Below, one piece after another: positions 5,303 to 5,385 of a stretch of DNA of 5,385 bases (position 1 is the first letter of the stretch; each line of letters starts with the position of its first letter). Below the pieces are notes generated by a model. That model searched no databases. It was given only the letters and a program-made list of their open reading frames with translations, and was not told where the DNA came from. A program made the translations under genes and the position numbers. Source of the stretch: an uncultured Chryseolinea sp. (GTDB lineage Bacteria > Bacteroidota > Bacteroidia > Cytophagales > Cyclobacteriaceae); the NCBI GenBank assembly GCA_946478915.1, contig CAMLER010000390.1, positions 1 through 5,385 of the forward strand. The letters are read 5' to 3'.

Positions 5303-5376
5303 GGGCCCATAGCTCAGCTGGTTAGAGCACTTGACTCATAATCAAGGGGTCGCTGGATCGTGCCCAGCTGGGCCCA
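5303..5376 (+). tRNA. tRNA with anticodon CAT, probably tRNA-Ile2 (lysidine type) rather than Met
   Basis: A full cloverleaf of 74 nt. The acceptor stem is GGGCCCA/TGGGCCC, the D stem GCTC/GAGC, and the anticodon stem CTTGA/TCAAG with loop CTCATAA (anticodon CAT at 5337-5339). The variable loop has 5 nt, the T stem is GCTGG/CCAGC, and the discriminator is A at 5376. CCA is not encoded and must be added. CAT can mean initiator Met, elongator Met or Ile2. The paired G1-C72 argues against an initiator. C4-G69 and C5-G68, and U12-A23, agree with features reported for recognition by the lysidine synthetase TilS, favouring Ile2, which reads AUA after modification. The T-loop is odd: ATCGTGC, with A at position 54 and T at 58, where nearly all tRNAs have T54 and A58. 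tRNA call very secure; Ile2 identity moderately so. Confidence 0.92.
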
Positions 5377-5385
5377 CAAAAAGCT

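Overview
The window reads as a chromosomal segment of a Bacteroidota (Bacteroidetes) bacterium, most likely a Cytophagales-type lineage. The signs are a short Hc1/histone H1-like protein of the Bacteroidetes kind, a 418-residue alpha-oxoamine synthase of the Bacteroidetes sphingolipid/sulfonolipid type, genes without clear Shine-Dalgarno sequences, and several good matches to the Bacteroidetes -7 promoter element TAnnTTTG. The phylum call is fairly secure. The order-level call is inference.

Layout. Bases 25-257 hold a 58-codon histone H1-like gene on the minus strand, followed by a clean intrinsic terminator. Bases 345-1601 (minus) encode the PLP-dependent alpha-oxoamine synthase. A 107-bp divergent spacer, with a TAnnTTTG box and a 9-bp inverted repeat, separates it from accC, the biotin carboxylase subunit of an acyl-CoA carboxylase (1709-3208, plus). 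accC converges on a two-gene minus-strand operon: a HAD-family hydrolase (4506-5129, possibly starting at 5156) whose stop codon overlaps by 4 bp the start of a membrane-embedded M50/site-2-type metalloprotease (3373-4509). A tRNA with anticodon CAT and its promoter close the window on the plus strand (5257-5376).

How the genes work together. The left half has a lipid theme: a likely serine or cysteate acyltransferase divergent from a carboxylase subunit that feeds malonyl-CoA or a similar extender. The HAD-M50 pair is almost certainly co-transcribed and translationally coupled, but its substrates are unknown.

The most unusual part is non-coding. Three arrays of a 7-bp tandem unit (GTTATCC/GGATAAC and variants) bracket the HAD-M50 operon. 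Two of them face each other between accC and the protease as an imperfect inverted repeat that runs through both stop codons. The loop carries a canonical G-quadruplex motif and a small perfect hairpin. The third array abuts the operon promoter. The tRNA also has an unusual T-loop in which positions 54 and 58 appear swapped. There is no CRISPR array, transposase or phage gene.
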